Assembly: GCA_009843815.1 (NCBI GenBank)
Contig: VYCS01000023.1
Coordinates: 1-59,780, forward strand
Direction: 5' to 3'
Source: Cenarchaeum sp. SB0675_bin_21
GTDB lineage: Archaea > Thermoproteota > Nitrososphaeria > Nitrososphaerales > Nitrosopumilaceae
DNA length: 59,780 bases
Positions 9,284 through 17,628 of this stretch are shown here, one piece after another. Each line of letters begins with the position of its first letter. Positions within the stretch are counted from its first letter, which is position 1. The notes beneath the pieces are model-generated. The model was not told the origin of the DNA. It ran no database searches and saw only the letters and a list, made by a program, of their open reading frames with translations. A program made the position numbers and the translations under genes.

Positions 9284-9481
9284 ATGCAGATAAGATGCTC
9301 ACTGTGTAACATGCTCTTTGATGATAGTGATGAGCTGATCCAGGAGAGAAAACGTAGACATGAGCAATGGCATCGTCTGGATATGACATCGTATAAGCGC
9401 AACGCCATTATTGGCGATGTGGTGTGGATTCCCAATGATGCCCCACGTGATACTGGTATTCAAAATAAGATAAAAAAGTGA
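9284..9481 (+). CDS. Small C2H2-like zinc-finger protein
   Basis: Sixty-five residues. The N-terminus has CSLC followed 19 residues later by HEQWH, giving a C-x2-C ... H-x3-H pattern of a zinc finger. The remainder is polar and ends NKIKK. A TATA-like stretch near 9252-9262 precedes the ATG by about 26 nt. The gene converges on radA, 3 nt apart. DNA or RNA binding is likely from the motif, but the target is unknown. Confidence 0.65.
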   Translation: MQIRCSLCNMLFDDSDELIQERKRRHEQWHRLDMTSYKRNAIIGDVVWIPNDAPRDTGIQNKIKK

Positions 9482-9484
9482 ATT

Positions 9485-10516
9485 CTACTGATCGGTAGTA
9501 TTCTCTGTGTCGGTTGGTGCAGTCTTTGTTTTTCTGGTAGTCTTTTTGGCTTTGGGATCTTCGGGATCAATTATACCGGCCTCACCAATACCAAATATGA
9601 CCTCCTCTTCAGGATGGTGCGGACTGTCCACCATACGTGCAATTCTCTTTTTACCAGATTTTTTAAAGTAGACTCGATAAGTACTGGTATGAGCCACCAC
9701 ATTGCCACCAATGGGCTTTGTGGGATCTCCAAAGAATACATCTGGTGATGCCATCACCTGATTGGTGGCCACCGCCGCACAGTTGTATGTCTCGGCTATG
9801 CGCACCAACAGATGTACAAAGTGGTTTAGCTTCTGCTGCCTCTCTGATAGCGTGCCCCGTCCTAGATACTCGGATCTGAATAGGCCCACTGCAGAATCAG
9901 CTACTAATAGCTTGATGTTACTCTCACGTATTATGGTGCCTGCTTCCTCAAGTATGAGTACCTGATGGGAGCTGTTGTATGCACGTGCTACTATGATATT
10001 GTCTAGTATCTGTTGCGGATCCATGCCATTGGCCTGGGCAATAGAGACTATTCTCTCAGGCCTAAAGGTATTCTCCGAATCTATATACAGCACACCGCCT
10101 TCAAGTCCGCCCTCTTGTATGCTCTTTTGTACCATGACGCATAGTGTGTGGCAGAACTGCGTTTTCCCACAACCAAATTCTCCATACACTTCGGTAAGGG
10201 CTTGCGTCTCAACACCTCCATCAAATAGTGTGTCGAGGCAGTCGGTTCCGGTGGATATCTTTCCTATCTCTTGTCTACGTTTGTAGATGTCTGCTGCACT
10301 AACGAACTCTTTTGCCAGTTGCCCACTTTCGGATAGATGTTTTCTAGCTTTGGTGACTAGTTTTTCAGCAGTCTCTTTCTCCATCCCGGTAATACTAGCA
10401 ATTTCAACAGGTCCTCGAACTATGAGATCCATCATATTGTGTATGCCTGCATCAGACAGTTTCCGTGTGGTTACTGGTCCGACACCTTCTAAACTGTCAA
10501 GTTTTATGTCTTCCAT
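9485..10516 (-). CDS. radA: DNA repair and recombination protein RadA
   Basis: RadA is the archaeal Rad51/RecA recombinase that polymerises on single-stranded DNA and drives strand exchange. An N-terminal helix-hairpin-helix domain (LEGVGPVTTRKLSDAGI) precedes the ATPase core with Walker A GEFGCGKTQ, Walker B LLVADSAV, and the L1-like SEYLGRGTLSERQQKL. The C-terminus is Lys/Thr-rich (KKTTRKTKTA). The open frame starts at 10540, but a TTTATA box at 10541-10546 places transcription start near 10517; the internal ATG at 10516 (MEDIKLDSLEGVG) matches a leaderless mRNA and the usual N-terminus, so I use it. Confidence 0.95.
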   Translation of the reverse strand: MEDIKLDSLEGVGPVTTRKLSDAGIHNMMDLIVRGPVEIASITGMEKETAEKLVTKARKHLSESGQLAKEFVSAADIYKRRQEIGKISTGTDCLDTLFDGGVETQALTEVYGEFGCGKTQFCHTLCVMVQKSIQEGGLEGGVLYIDSENTFRPERIVSIAQANGMDPQQILDNIIVARAYNSSHQVLILEEAGTIIRESNIKLLVADSAVGLFRSEYLGRGTLSERQQKLNHFVHLLVRIAETYNCAAVATNQVMASPDVFFGDPTKPIGGNVVAHTSTYRVYFKKSGKKRIARMVDSPHHPEEEVIFGIGEAGIIDPEDPKAKKTTRKTKTAPTDTENTTDQ

Positions 10517-10540
10517 TGTATAGCGTACGGTATCGTACAT

Positions 10541-10546
10541 TATAAA
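10541..10546 (-). promoter_or_regulatory. TATA box of radA
   Basis: TTTATA on the minus strand, centred about 27 nt before the ATG at 10516. It abuts the longer frame's ATG at 10540, which therefore cannot be transcribed as part of a leaderless message and is rejected as a start. Confidence 0.65.
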
Positions 10547-10824
10547 TATTGCTAGTCTTTCATCTGAGCTACAGAAACGTTATACGTTTCCACACATTTA
10601 GGGGTATGTGTGTCATACAGTACACTGCTATAAAAGACATTGAGAATAATTGCAATACGCATCAAAGTCTATCTTTACTCCCTTGCAGATGCAAAACCCA
10701 AAAATTAGTCAATTTTTGCTACTTTGGCTAAATTACATCTTGTGTATAAGAAAAACCACCACGAAGCATCTGGGAAGGTATGCGTATGTTACGCGTTTAT
10801 CCAATGATATAATTCTCAAGTATT

Positions 10825-11007
10825 TTGGTGAGTGGGCAGGCAACAGTTTTTTTATTACTGAACGGTGGAACAGTCTTGTCGTCATGTATTGTGTTTATGT
10901 CCCATATGGCAAATGCACATATCATCCGGGCAGGACCTTATGCCAGGTTTAGACTATTTAGAATCACACCAAGTTTTGCAGAAATAACTTTGGTCGAACA
11001 GTTTTAA
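10825..11007 (+). pseudogene. Possible signal-peptide/CopC-like remnant
   Basis: A 60-codon frame from a GTG has a hydrophobic leader (TVFLLLNGGTVLSSCIVFMS) ending MANAHII, then a segment ending in FAEITLVEQF. This resembles the export signal and first strands of a CopC/YobA-like copper protein (AH near the mature N-terminus), truncated by TAA at 11005. The similarity is weak and by eye only. It sits directly before the DUF3179 gene. The rest of 10547-10824 holds nothing I can support. Confidence 0.25.
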
Positions 11008-11011
11008 TGCT

Positions 11012-12139
11012 TTGAGATTCTTATCATTGCTGTTGAATACCACCATTGCGGCGTTCTGCATGGCAAATATCGGTCTTGTGGTGCTAATACTTGTGTTTCA
11101 GGGGGGTGGTATTACCGCATACGCCGAAGACAGTGAGGCTCAGGTACAATCTGAAAACCGCACCGACATAATGGAGACCGACGGTGTATTGCACACCATA
11201 CCGCTGGACAAAATAAGATATGGCGGCGTGCCAAAAGACGGGATACCATCCATAGATGAGCCAATATTTGTTAACTCTACAGATGCGGACTTTGTATCGG
11301 GTTCAGAGATTGTAATCGGACTGACATTAGGCAATGAAACAAAGGCATACCCGTTATTCATTCTGGTGTGGCATGAGATTGTAAACGATAACATCAACGG
11401 AACTTCAGTGGCCGTCACGTACTGCCCCTTGTGTTATACCAGTCAGGTATTTGAGAGGGTTGTAGATGAAAAAGATGTGGAGTTTGGAACCACAGGAAAA
11501 TTATACCAAAGTAACCTGTTGATGTATGATCGGCTCACTGACTCTTACTGGAGTCAGGCCCTGGGAATGGCTGTAAAGGGTCCACAAAGTGGGCAACATC
11601 TGAAACTTGTCCCGTTTGATCTCATGACTTGGGAAGACTGGCAGACTCTTTATCCGGATACAGTAATACTTGGAACCGATACAGGGCATATCCGCGCATA
11701 TAGTGTAGACCCGTACGGCTCGTATTATACAAGTCCGGGAATTTGGTTTCCAATAGATCATCACGATCCCAGAATGCAACCAAAGGAGATAGTCGTAGGG
11801 CTCGGATTTAACGGTACGTTCAAGGCGTATAGACAAGCTGATCTGGAGTCCGAAGTTGTCATTAATGATTCCATCGACTCCAGAGACATACTGCTACTTT
11901 CCATGTTTGAGGAAAACGCACGAGTATTTGACAGAACGTATGGCAACAACACCTTAGAGTTTACACTTGATTCTGAAAATATAACCGACACGAACACCGG
12001 TTCTGTGTGGAACTATGACGGGAAGGCTATCTCCGGTAATCTTACTGGAACCCAGCTTGTCCGACTTCCCATTGAACCCGGGTTCTGGTTTTCATGGTCC
12101 ACGTTTCATCCCTCGACATTAGTATATGGTGATCCATAA
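11012..12139 (+). CDS. DUF3179 family exported protein
   Basis: A 375-residue protein with an N-terminal membrane/signal segment (about residues 5-30, MANIGLVVLILVFQGGG) and an extracytoplasmic domain. DUF3179 hallmarks are VTYCPLCYTSQVF near residue 133, FGTTGKLYQSNLLMYDR, and TDSYWSQALG. The CPLC pair suggests metal or redox function, but the family has no established activity. The frame starts at a TTG; an ATG at 11060 is an alternative that would still keep the membrane segment. The downstream membrane protein begins 1 nt after its stop, so the pair is probably cotranslated and functionally linked. Confidence 0.85.
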   Translation: MRFLSLLLNTTIAAFCMANIGLVVLILVFQGGGITAYAEDSEAQVQSENRTDIMETDGVLHTIPLDKIRYGGVPKDGIPSIDEPIFVNSTDADFVSGSEIVIGLTLGNETKAYPLFILVWHEIVNDNINGTSVAVTYCPLCYTSQVFERVVDEKDVEFGTTGKLYQSNLLMYDRLTDSYWSQALGMAVKGPQSGQHLKLVPFDLMTWEDWQTLYPDTVILGTDTGHIRAYSVDPYGSYYTSPGIWFPIDHHDPRMQPKEIVVGLGFNGTFKAYRQADLESEVVINDSIDSRDILLLSMFEENARVFDRTYGNNTLEFTLDSENITDTNTGSVWNYDGKAISGNLTGTQLVRLPIEPGFWFSWSTFHPSTLVYGDP

Positions 12140-12140
12140 C

Positions 12141-12620
12141 ATGCAATCCATAATCAAGGGAGTGTCTGTTGCTATTATCACAATGTCGATATATCTTTTG
12201 GTGGTTGTAGTTACAACGCCGGCTCTGGATCCGCTGCCTGCCGTTTCGGCCGCGTTTCAGGCCAACGCCATAGTGATAGTGGGTATGGGTGTGGGCATAG
12301 GACTGCAAGTAATCCTCTCCGAGAAAAGCAAGACGATGGGCTGTAGGTTACCCGCCAAAAGGCGCATATTTGGCGGAAATACGGGGGCCAGTGCCTCCAC
12401 ATCGTTCTTTTCTTTCTTTTCGTTGATTCCACTAGGGTGTTGCGGCTGGTGGCTCTACCTGCTGTCTTTACTGCCCGGCGTATTGGGAGTTGGGGTCACA
12501 GCAGTTCTTATAGAGTACAGTCAAGTGTTGGCGTATGCCGGGCTTGTCATGGTGTTCGGATTTGTTGCGCTGGCAGCGTACCGTTTGAGACGTGAGCAAA
12601 GCATACGGCAGGCAGCATGA
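12141..12620 (+). CDS. Four-helix membrane protein, partner of DUF3179
   Basis: About 159 residues from the ATG directly after the DUF3179 stop (a longer frame starts at 12126). Hydrophobic segments near residues 8-30, 40-55, 90-125 and 130-150 suggest four membrane helices. The central GCCGWWLYLLSLLPGVLG region contains a Cys pair at a helix start. Base composition is more GC-rich than the neighbourhood. The family is not recognised; the tight coupling suggests it works with the DUF3179 protein at the membrane. Confidence 0.7.
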   Translation: MQSIIKGVSVAIITMSIYLLVVVVTTPALDPLPAVSAAFQANAIVIVGMGVGIGLQVILSEKSKTMGCRLPAKRRIFGGNTGASASTSFFSFFSLIPLGCCGWWLYLLSLLPGVLGVGVTAVLIEYSQVLAYAGLVMVFGFVALAAYRLRREQSIRQAA

Positions 12621-12635
12621 CTATACGGACCCACA

Positions 12636-12755
12636 GGTTCTTGTGTAAGCGCGGCTGTTTCCCAGCTTGTAACATTACACGTCACACCAGAGAACGATTG
12701 TACATGGAGTACCCAGTTATCCAGTCAGTGCTTGATGTTTCACAGGGGCGCCAAT
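12636..12755 (-). mobile_element. Relic of the 3' end of a TnpB element
   Basis: Read on the plus strand, this segment matches the reverse complement of 54839-54955, the 3' terminus of the intact element at 53.4-55.0 kb, over nearly its full length without large gaps. It covers the terminal repeat (GGTTCTTGTGTAAGCGCGG against GGTTCCTACTGCAAGCACGG), the spacer after tnpB, and the last codons of tnpB. The block beginning ACATTACACGTCACACC at 12672 is identical over about 21 bases. The rest of that tnpB is missing; a different relic follows on the other strand. Confidence 0.75.
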
Positions 12756-12787
12756 ATACGACCCCTCCATATCCAAGCGCCCCTTAA

Positions 12788-13006
12788 CATAGGTGCTACC
12801 GATCTAAGCCAGCAAGGAGGGTATTCCACGCGGATGTCAATGCCGCCTGGAATATTTTACATCGGGCAGCGTGGAACGTCGTCCTAAGACGGCCGGGGCA
12901 TAAGGAGGGCTACTACACACAACATCCCACCATGCTCCGTTCAATACAACGAGGCCGTCCGAAAAGGCATGAGTGTACAGCCGAGGCTGTGTACTTTTCT
13001 ATATAA
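12788..13006 (+). pseudogene. C-terminal remnant of a TnpB
   Basis: A 72-codon frame opens after a TAA at 12785 and contains VFHADVNAAWNILHRAAWN, the RuvC-III signature of TnpB (Asp of HADVNAA followed by NIL). Upstream only one cysteine of the zinc-ribbon remains (RCYRSKP). The tail (VVLRRPGHKEGYY ... AEAVYFSI) ends in TAA at 13004-13006, 11 nt before the promoter of the zinc-ribbon gene. The catalytic N-terminal two thirds are absent. This differs from the two intact copies, so it comes from another element. Confidence 0.8.
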
Positions 13007-13016
13007 TTCCCTAAAC

Positions 13017-13022
13017 TATAAA
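13017..13022 (+). promoter_or_regulatory. TATA box of the Zn-ribbon/aEF1B/CDC48 cluster
   Basis: TATAAA centred 27 nt before the ATG at 13047. The box rules out the longer TTG-started frame at 13035 and predicts a leaderless message that reads into the following genes. Confidence 0.6.
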
Positions 13023-13046
13023 TGATGAACGTGGTTGTATAGTAAT

Positions 13047-13226
13047 ATGTCCTCGCAGATATCGTTGCCAACGTGTAGTAGTTGCTTTAGGCCTATAATG
13101 CCCAATGACAAGTGCGTCAAATTTGAATGCCCTGACTGTGATACAACACGTATATGGCGCTGCGAGAGTTGTCGTGGGTCAGCGCGGCCATACACATGTA
13201 GCCAATGTGGGTTTGAGGGACCATAA
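13047..13226 (+). CDS. Zinc-ribbon RNA-binding protein (HVO_2753-like)
   Basis: Fifty-nine residues from the ATG favoured by the upstream TATA box. It has four CxxC knuckles: CSSC, CPDC, CESC and CSQC, the two-zinc-ribbon arrangement of the small archaeal family linked with translation. It lies 1 nt before aEF1B, a placement that fits a translation role. The protein is of normal length for the family. Confidence 0.85.
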   Translation: MSSQISLPTCSSCFRPIMPNDKCVKFECPDCDTTRIWRCESCRGSARPYTCSQCGFEGP

Positions 13227-13227
13227 G

Positions 13228-13509
13228 ATGGCCCGTCTACTGTTCATTACAAAGATACTTCCCACTGCCATTGATGTGGACCTAAAAGGTTTGGCTGCAA
13301 CAGTAAAGGATGCACTCCCTGATGATATGGAGCTAAAGAGGTATGCCACCGAGCCCATAGCATTTGGTTTAGAGTGCATAAAGGCTGAATTTATCATAGA
13401 CGATAGCGAGGGCCAAAGCGACGCGCTAGAAGATGCTGTACGCAGTGTTGAGGGCGTCAGTGAATTTGAGGTACTAAACATGAGCAGGATGTCTGTGGAT
13501 ATGAAGTAA
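13228..13509 (+). CDS. ef1b: Translation elongation factor aEF1-beta
   Basis: Guanine-nucleotide exchange factor for aEF1A. The 93-residue protein starts [13 protein letters not shown] and contains the family features [13 protein letters not shown] and a closing [13 protein letters not shown]; length and charge pattern match archaeal aEF1B. A longer frame beginning at 13105 is a read-through of the zinc-ribbon gene in another frame and is rejected; the ATG at 13228 follows that gene's stop directly. CDC48 begins 1 nt after the stop, so the three form one operon. Confidence 0.92.
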   Translation: MARLLFITKILPTAIDVDLKGLAATVKDALPDDMELKRYATEPIAFGLECIKAEFIIDDSEGQSDALEDAVRSVEGVSEFEVLNMSRMSVDMK

Positions 13510-13510
13510 C

Positions 13511-15667
13511 TTGATAAGCTCAAAACCCTTACAGATGCGTGTGGCCGAAGCAATGAAACGAGACATAGGCAAGCGACGTGCCCGCATGGGCCCGGATGCC
13601 ATGGACTTTTTGGGCGCCTCTCCGGGCGATATAGTAAAGATAACCGGTATGCGGTCCAGCTGCGCAATAGTGTGGCCTGCCGATGAGGATGAGACGACTC
13701 CCGGTATAATACGCATAGACGGACAGACCAGGACAAACATGGGCGTCTCTATAAACGACACCATATCTGTGGTGAAGACGCAGGTAAAGACCGCACGTTC
13801 GGCAGTTCTTATACCCGTAAACGACTCTGTTACCATAGATGATGAGTTTACAAACTTTGTAAAAAATCGACTCTCTGATATTCCATTGATGCAGGGAGAT
13901 GAGATATCCGTTAAAATTTTAGGCAATTCAATGATGTTTCGTATAGGTAAAACAATCCCAAACTCTGTGATAAGCATAGCCGACTCCACATCTTTGGTCA
14001 TATCTGATGAGCCGCCGGTTAATCAGAGGGCGCGCATAACGTATGAGGAGGTGGGAGGTCTGACTCAAGAGATAGGTGCCATGCGTGAGATTGTCGAGCT
14101 GCCCCTACGCCATCCTGAACTGTTTACCAGATTGGGTGTGGAGGCGCATAGTGGTGTCTTGTTGTATGGTCCACCCGGCTGTGGTAAGACACTCATAGCT
14201 AAAGTACTGGCCAGTGAGTCTGATGCCAACATGTTCTCCATCAGTGGTCCAGAGATTGTAAACAAGTATTATGGAGAGACTGAGGCGCGTCTTCGAGAGA
14301 TATTCCAAGAGGCCAAAGAGAACGCCCCCAGTATAATATTCATAGATGAGATTGATGCAATAGCCCCAAAACGCGATGATGCCTATGGTGATGTCGAAAA
14401 ACGTGTTGTGGCCCAGCTATTGGCACTCATGGACGGACTTGACGAACGGGGAAATGTGATAGTTCTAGGTGCCACAAATCGGCCCGATAGCATGGAGGCT
14501 GCACTGCGCAGACCCGGACGATTCGATCGTGAATTTGAGATATCTGTTCCCAATGTAGATGGTCGACTGGACATACTACAGATACATACCCGCGGTATGC
14601 CACTATCACAAGAGATAAACCTAAAGGATTTGGCCGGACAACTATATGGCTATACAGGAGCTGATATCAAATCATTATGCCGTGAAGCGGCCACAAGAGC
14701 CATACGCAGATATCTGCCACAGATGGATTTGGAGTCTGAACGCATACCAACCAAAGTTCTCAAAACCATGGAGATAAAACTAGTGGACTTTTATTTGGGA
14801 ATGCACGAGGTGGTCCCCACCGCCATGAGGGAGTTTTATGTGGAGCGCCCCAAAGTCTTCTGGAAGGATGTGGGTGGCATGGACGATGTCAAGACTACAC
14901 TGACAGAGAACCTTTTAGTATCGATAAAGAATCCCTCAAAGTTCTCAAATATGGGTATAAGGCCACCTAAGGGAGTGTTGTTGTACGGACCGCCGGGCTG
15001 CGGCAAAACATTGGTATCAAGAGCATTAGCCGCAGAGAGTGGCGCCAATATGATACTGGTCCGAGGCCCTGAGATACTATCAAAGTGGCTGGGCGAGTCT
15101 GAGAAGGCAGTTCGGGAGATATTCCGTAAGGCAAAGGCATCCTCGCCATGTGCTGTAATATTTGATGAACTAGACTCATTGGCCAAAGTTCGGGAAGGTA
15201 GCGCCGGTGAGACCGTCTTGAGTCAGCTACTCACTGAGATAGAGGGGACCACTCCTGGGGTTGTAGTGATTGGCATCACCAACCGACCAGACGTATTGGA
15301 TGCATCTCTGCTACGGACCGGAAGGCTTGATATGTCAATATATGTGGGGCCCCCGGACGAGGCCAACCGTCTAGATATCATAAAGATACTGACCTCCAAG
15401 ATGCCTCTGGACTCTAGTGTAAATATTGGTGAGATAGCGGTAGCCACTAGTAACTATACTGGTGCAGACTTGGCAGCACTATGTCGGGAGACTGCTATCC
15501 GGGCCATGCGACACGATCAGAGTGCGATACACGATGTGGACTTTGCTGAAGCACTAAAAGTGATCAGACCTAGCATAACACAAGATATACATGACTGGTA
15601 CGAGAATGTGGGCCAAAACATATCAAAAACAATTCCCAAAAAAACAGACAAGGTGTTCTATGGATAA
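13511..15667 (+). CDS. cdc48: CDC48/VCP-type AAA ATPase
   Basis: A hexameric unfoldase that extracts and unfolds proteins, often for the proteasome. The N-terminal double-psi barrel (RVAEAMKRDIGKRRARMGPD ... FLGASPGDIVKI) is followed by AAA D1 (Walker A GPPGCGKT near residue 218, Walker B IIFIDEIDAIAP, arginine finger region RRPGRFDRE) and AAA D2 (GPPGCGKT near 495, VIFDELDSLA). The protein has 718 residues against the usual 720-760. The TTG start retains the complete N-terminal strand (LQMRVAEA); the ATG at 13535 would cut it. Confidence 0.95.
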   Translation: MISSKPLQMRVAEAMKRDIGKRRARMGPDAMDFLGASPGDIVKITGMRSSCAIVWPADEDETTPGIIRIDGQTRTNMGVSINDTISVVKTQVKTARSAVLIPVNDSVTIDDEFTNFVKNRLSDIPLMQGDEISVKILGNSMMFRIGKTIPNSVISIADSTSLVISDEPPVNQRARITYEEVGGLTQEIGAMREIVELPLRHPELFTRLGVEAHSGVLLYGPPGCGKTLIAKVLASESDANMFSISGPEIVNKYYGETEARLREIFQEAKENAPSIIFIDEIDAIAPKRDDAYGDVEKRVVAQLLALMDGLDERGNVIVLGATNRPDSMEAALRRPGRFDREFEISVPNVDGRLDILQIHTRGMPLSQEINLKDLAGQLYGYTGADIKSLCREAATRAIRRYLPQMDLESERIPTKVLKTMEIKLVDFYLGMHEVVPTAMREFYVERPKVFWKDVGGMDDVKTTLTENLLVSIKNPSKFSNMGIRPPKGVLLYGPPGCGKTLVSRALAAESGANMILVRGPEILSKWLGESEKAVREIFRKAKASSPCAVIFDELDSLAKVREGSAGETVLSQLLTEIEGTTPGVVVIGITNRPDVLDASLLRTGRLDMSIYVGPPDEANRLDIIKILTSKMPLDSSVNIGEIAVATSNYTGADLAALCRETAIRAMRHDQSAIHDVDFAEALKVIRPSITQDIHDWYENVGQNISKTIPKKTDKVFYG

Positions 15668-15957
15668 TGACTCTGCCCCTGCGCAACATAATACACGATA
15701 AGATTGTAGATGCCGGCTCACTGACCGACGAAGACCTATCAAAATCACTCTCCAAGGATGGACATAATGTCTCTACGGATATGCTAAACAAGATATTGTT
15801 GGGCCTAGAGATAGGTGGTATAATCAATGTCACGTGGTTTACAAAGGATATACGCAAAATCGAGGTTGCTGAGCTGGAAGAGGATGAGACCGACATTGAA
15901 GATAAAAAGATGCGTGAAAGAGAGTATGAGGCCAGCTTTCCTGGAGCTGATCACTGA
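15667..15957 (+). CDS. Winged-helix-like protein cotranslated with CDC48
   Basis: Ninety-six residues whose ATG overlaps the CDC48 stop by one base (TAATG). The first 70 residues (LRNIIHDKIVDAGSLTDEDL ... ILLGLEIGGIINVTWFTKDIRKIEV) look like a winged helix; the last 25 are acidic and charged. The tight coupling suggests an adaptor or regulator of the ATPase, or simply a transcription factor carried along; the sequence does not decide. I do not recognise a named family. Confidence 0.75.
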   Translation: MTLPLRNIIHDKIVDAGSLTDEDLSKSLSKDGHNVSTDMLNKILLGLEIGGIINVTWFTKDIRKIEVAELEEDETDIEDKKMREREYEASFPGADH

Positions 15958-15979
15958 TGTTATCTAACTTATAGTAAAT

Positions 15980-16564
15980 TTACAGGTCGCCCAAGGAGCG
16001 TGAGTGCTTGGCCGTATGAGGCCTCTCACCTGAGTATCTGCGGCGCATGTGCCCTGATGGCCTGCCGTCCAGCAACTCCAAAAACCATGCCTCGTGCTCT
16101 ATCTCTTCTGCTAGTATACTGGATGCTATCTCATATGTGGTGGGATCCTTGCCATGAGTCATCTTACAAACAATATCCCAGTTTACAATGGCGCCCTGTT
16201 CGGCCTTGAGACACTTTTCAAGTATTTGACGGAGTGTGGTCTTCTTTGTGGACTGTAGAAAGTCTGCTCCTGCCAACTTGCAAAACTCTGTAACATCGGT
16301 GGGGAACTCGCCGCCCAACTGATATATTCGGTCTATACAAGATTCAAAGTGACTCAGGTCCTCTAGTCTGGCATCCTCAATTACGCCCTTTATGCCCTCA
16401 CCTTCCATACCTGTACAGAATGCTCGCAAATTTGTAAAGTAATAGTATGCAACAAATTCCACAGATGCATTATACACCAAAGTCTCTAAGAGTTTATCCA
16501 CATCTACGCCGTTCTTTTTTAGTACCTCTACGCCTACTACTTTGTGTTTCTTTGCAGCTGCCAA
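15980..16564 (-). CDS. DPSL ferritin-like protein
   Basis: A Dps-like four-helix-bundle iron/peroxide protein of the archaeal DPSL type. The segment VGVEVLKKNGVDVDKLLETL is the family opening. Diiron ligands are visible as Glu36 (ASVEF), Glu68 and His72 (EDLSHFE), and the second pair in LAEEIEHEAWF. Cys50 and Cys76 are candidates for the thioferritin cysteine pair. It would oxidise iron with peroxide and store it, protecting DNA. The C-terminal 25 residues (HMRRRYSGERPHTAKHSRSL) form a basic extension that might bind DNA. It converges on the wHTH gene. Confidence 0.85.
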   Translation of the reverse strand: MAAAKKHKVVGVEVLKKNGVDVDKLLETLVYNASVEFVAYYYFTNLRAFCTGMEGEGIKGVIEDARLEDLSHFESCIDRIYQLGGEFPTDVTEFCKLAGADFLQSTKKTTLRQILEKCLKAEQGAIVNWDIVCKMTHGKDPTTYEIASSILAEEIEHEAWFLELLDGRPSGHMRRRYSGERPHTAKHSRSLGDL

Positions 16565-16671
16565 TCATCCTTCATGGCATGTTTTATTATATTAATATTG
16601 TCAGAATACGTTTCTTGAAGGCTATATGTACACCTGTAACACTTTTTACAACATTGCAAGCTCTATACATC

Positions 16672-17289
16672 ATGGTATTGCCTTCGGACCTTGAAGACCC
16701 GACACCTCCTCCCACACTGCAGGACTTTAAAAGACAGTCTATTGAATTTATACAGGATATATCAAACGGCTACAAAGAGTGGGTGGACTACTACAATCTG
16801 CCGCCTGAGGAGGATGCCAAACGACGTGCTGAGATTGATGATGTGGTGTCTCGTACATGCCAATGGATTACACAGGTACCACAGAATCGTAGCGGACTAT
16901 CTGTAATAACCGACGATGGTGTTCAAAAGATGGCCGAAGCTACAGCGGGTTGGCCCTTTCAGATAGGTGTCTTTGTAAATAATACATCCAGATACGTTTC
17001 AGTCACAGATGCACCTGTAAATATTCGGCTACGGGCGGTTGGCCAAAACGGACGAAGGGTGAAACTAGGACGTCACTATCAAAGTCGTCTTCGTATTGAT
17101 GCTACCTGCAAAGCCAGCATACCGGACGTTCCTGATGTTATATATGACTCGATGGATATAACACTCCAACTACACGTAGAGAGTTGCGCACCCGGAGACT
17201 TGGTATCGTTTACACCAATATTTGTAGAGATGGAAGAAGATAGAGAGTTTAGCAGTCGCGGTAAGACGACTCTGGTCTACTTTAAGTGA
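16672..17289 (+). CDS. Conserved-looking protein of unknown function
   Basis: The 205-residue protein starts MVLPSDLEDPTPPPTLQDFK. A longer frame from 16447 reads through the antisense ferritin gene and is rejected. The N-terminal half is helical and charged (FIQDISNGYKEWVDYYNLPPEED); the C-terminal half is strand-rich (QIGVFVNNTSRYVSV ... DITLQLHVESCAPGDLVSF), suggesting a beta-sandwich. I do not recognise the family. It converges with the nitroreductase-like gene, overlapping by 8 nt. Confidence 0.75.
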   Translation: MVLPSDLEDPTPPPTLQDFKRQSIEFIQDISNGYKEWVDYYNLPPEEDAKRRAEIDDVVSRTCQWITQVPQNRSGLSVITDDGVQKMAEATAGWPFQIGVFVNNTSRYVSVTDAPVNIRLRAVGQNGRRVKLGRHYQSRLRIDATCKASIPDVPDVIYDSMDITLQLHVESCAPGDLVSFTPIFVEMEEDREFSSRGKTTLVYFK

Positions 17290-17608
17290 TGTCTGATATG
17301 GGAGTTACTTTGATGGCTACGCGCCGCTCCTCTGCGCGCAGCTCATTTGGATACTTTATACTGGATATCAAACTTATCAATGATGTGTCGTGTATCCGCT
17401 CTGCCGTACCATGTATTGTCTTGTTATGATCAAAATATATCACAACCTCTGGATTATACAGTGCATTTAAAAACCAGTCTGAGTCCGGTCTATGTCGTGT
17501 AAAATAATACTCTCCATTATACAAGACGGCAGTTATCTTTACTGTGTGCGTCTGGCCAGTCTTCCTGCCGACGGTCTGCAGTCGTACTCGTATGGGTGGA
17601 TTTGCCAT
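17282..17608 (-). CDS. Deazaflavin (F420)-dependent nitroreductase-like protein
   Basis: A 108-residue protein of the split-barrel FMN/F420-binding family. The motif VGRKTGQTHTVKITAVLYNGEYYF is typical of F420-dependent nitroreductase-like proteins (GRKSG followed by strands), then DSDWFLNALYNPEVVIYF. It is shorter than most members. Thaumarchaea make F420, which fits, but the substrate is unknown. It lies 20 nt after the aquaporin gene on the same strand and may be the last gene of the arsC operon. Confidence 0.7.
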   Translation of the reverse strand: MANPPIRVRLQTVGRKTGQTHTVKITAVLYNGEYYFTRHRPDSDWFLNALYNPEVVIYFDHNKTIHGTAERIHDTSLISLISSIKYPNELRAEERRVAIKVTPISDIT

Positions 17609-17628
17609 ATACTAAATCAAATACAGGA

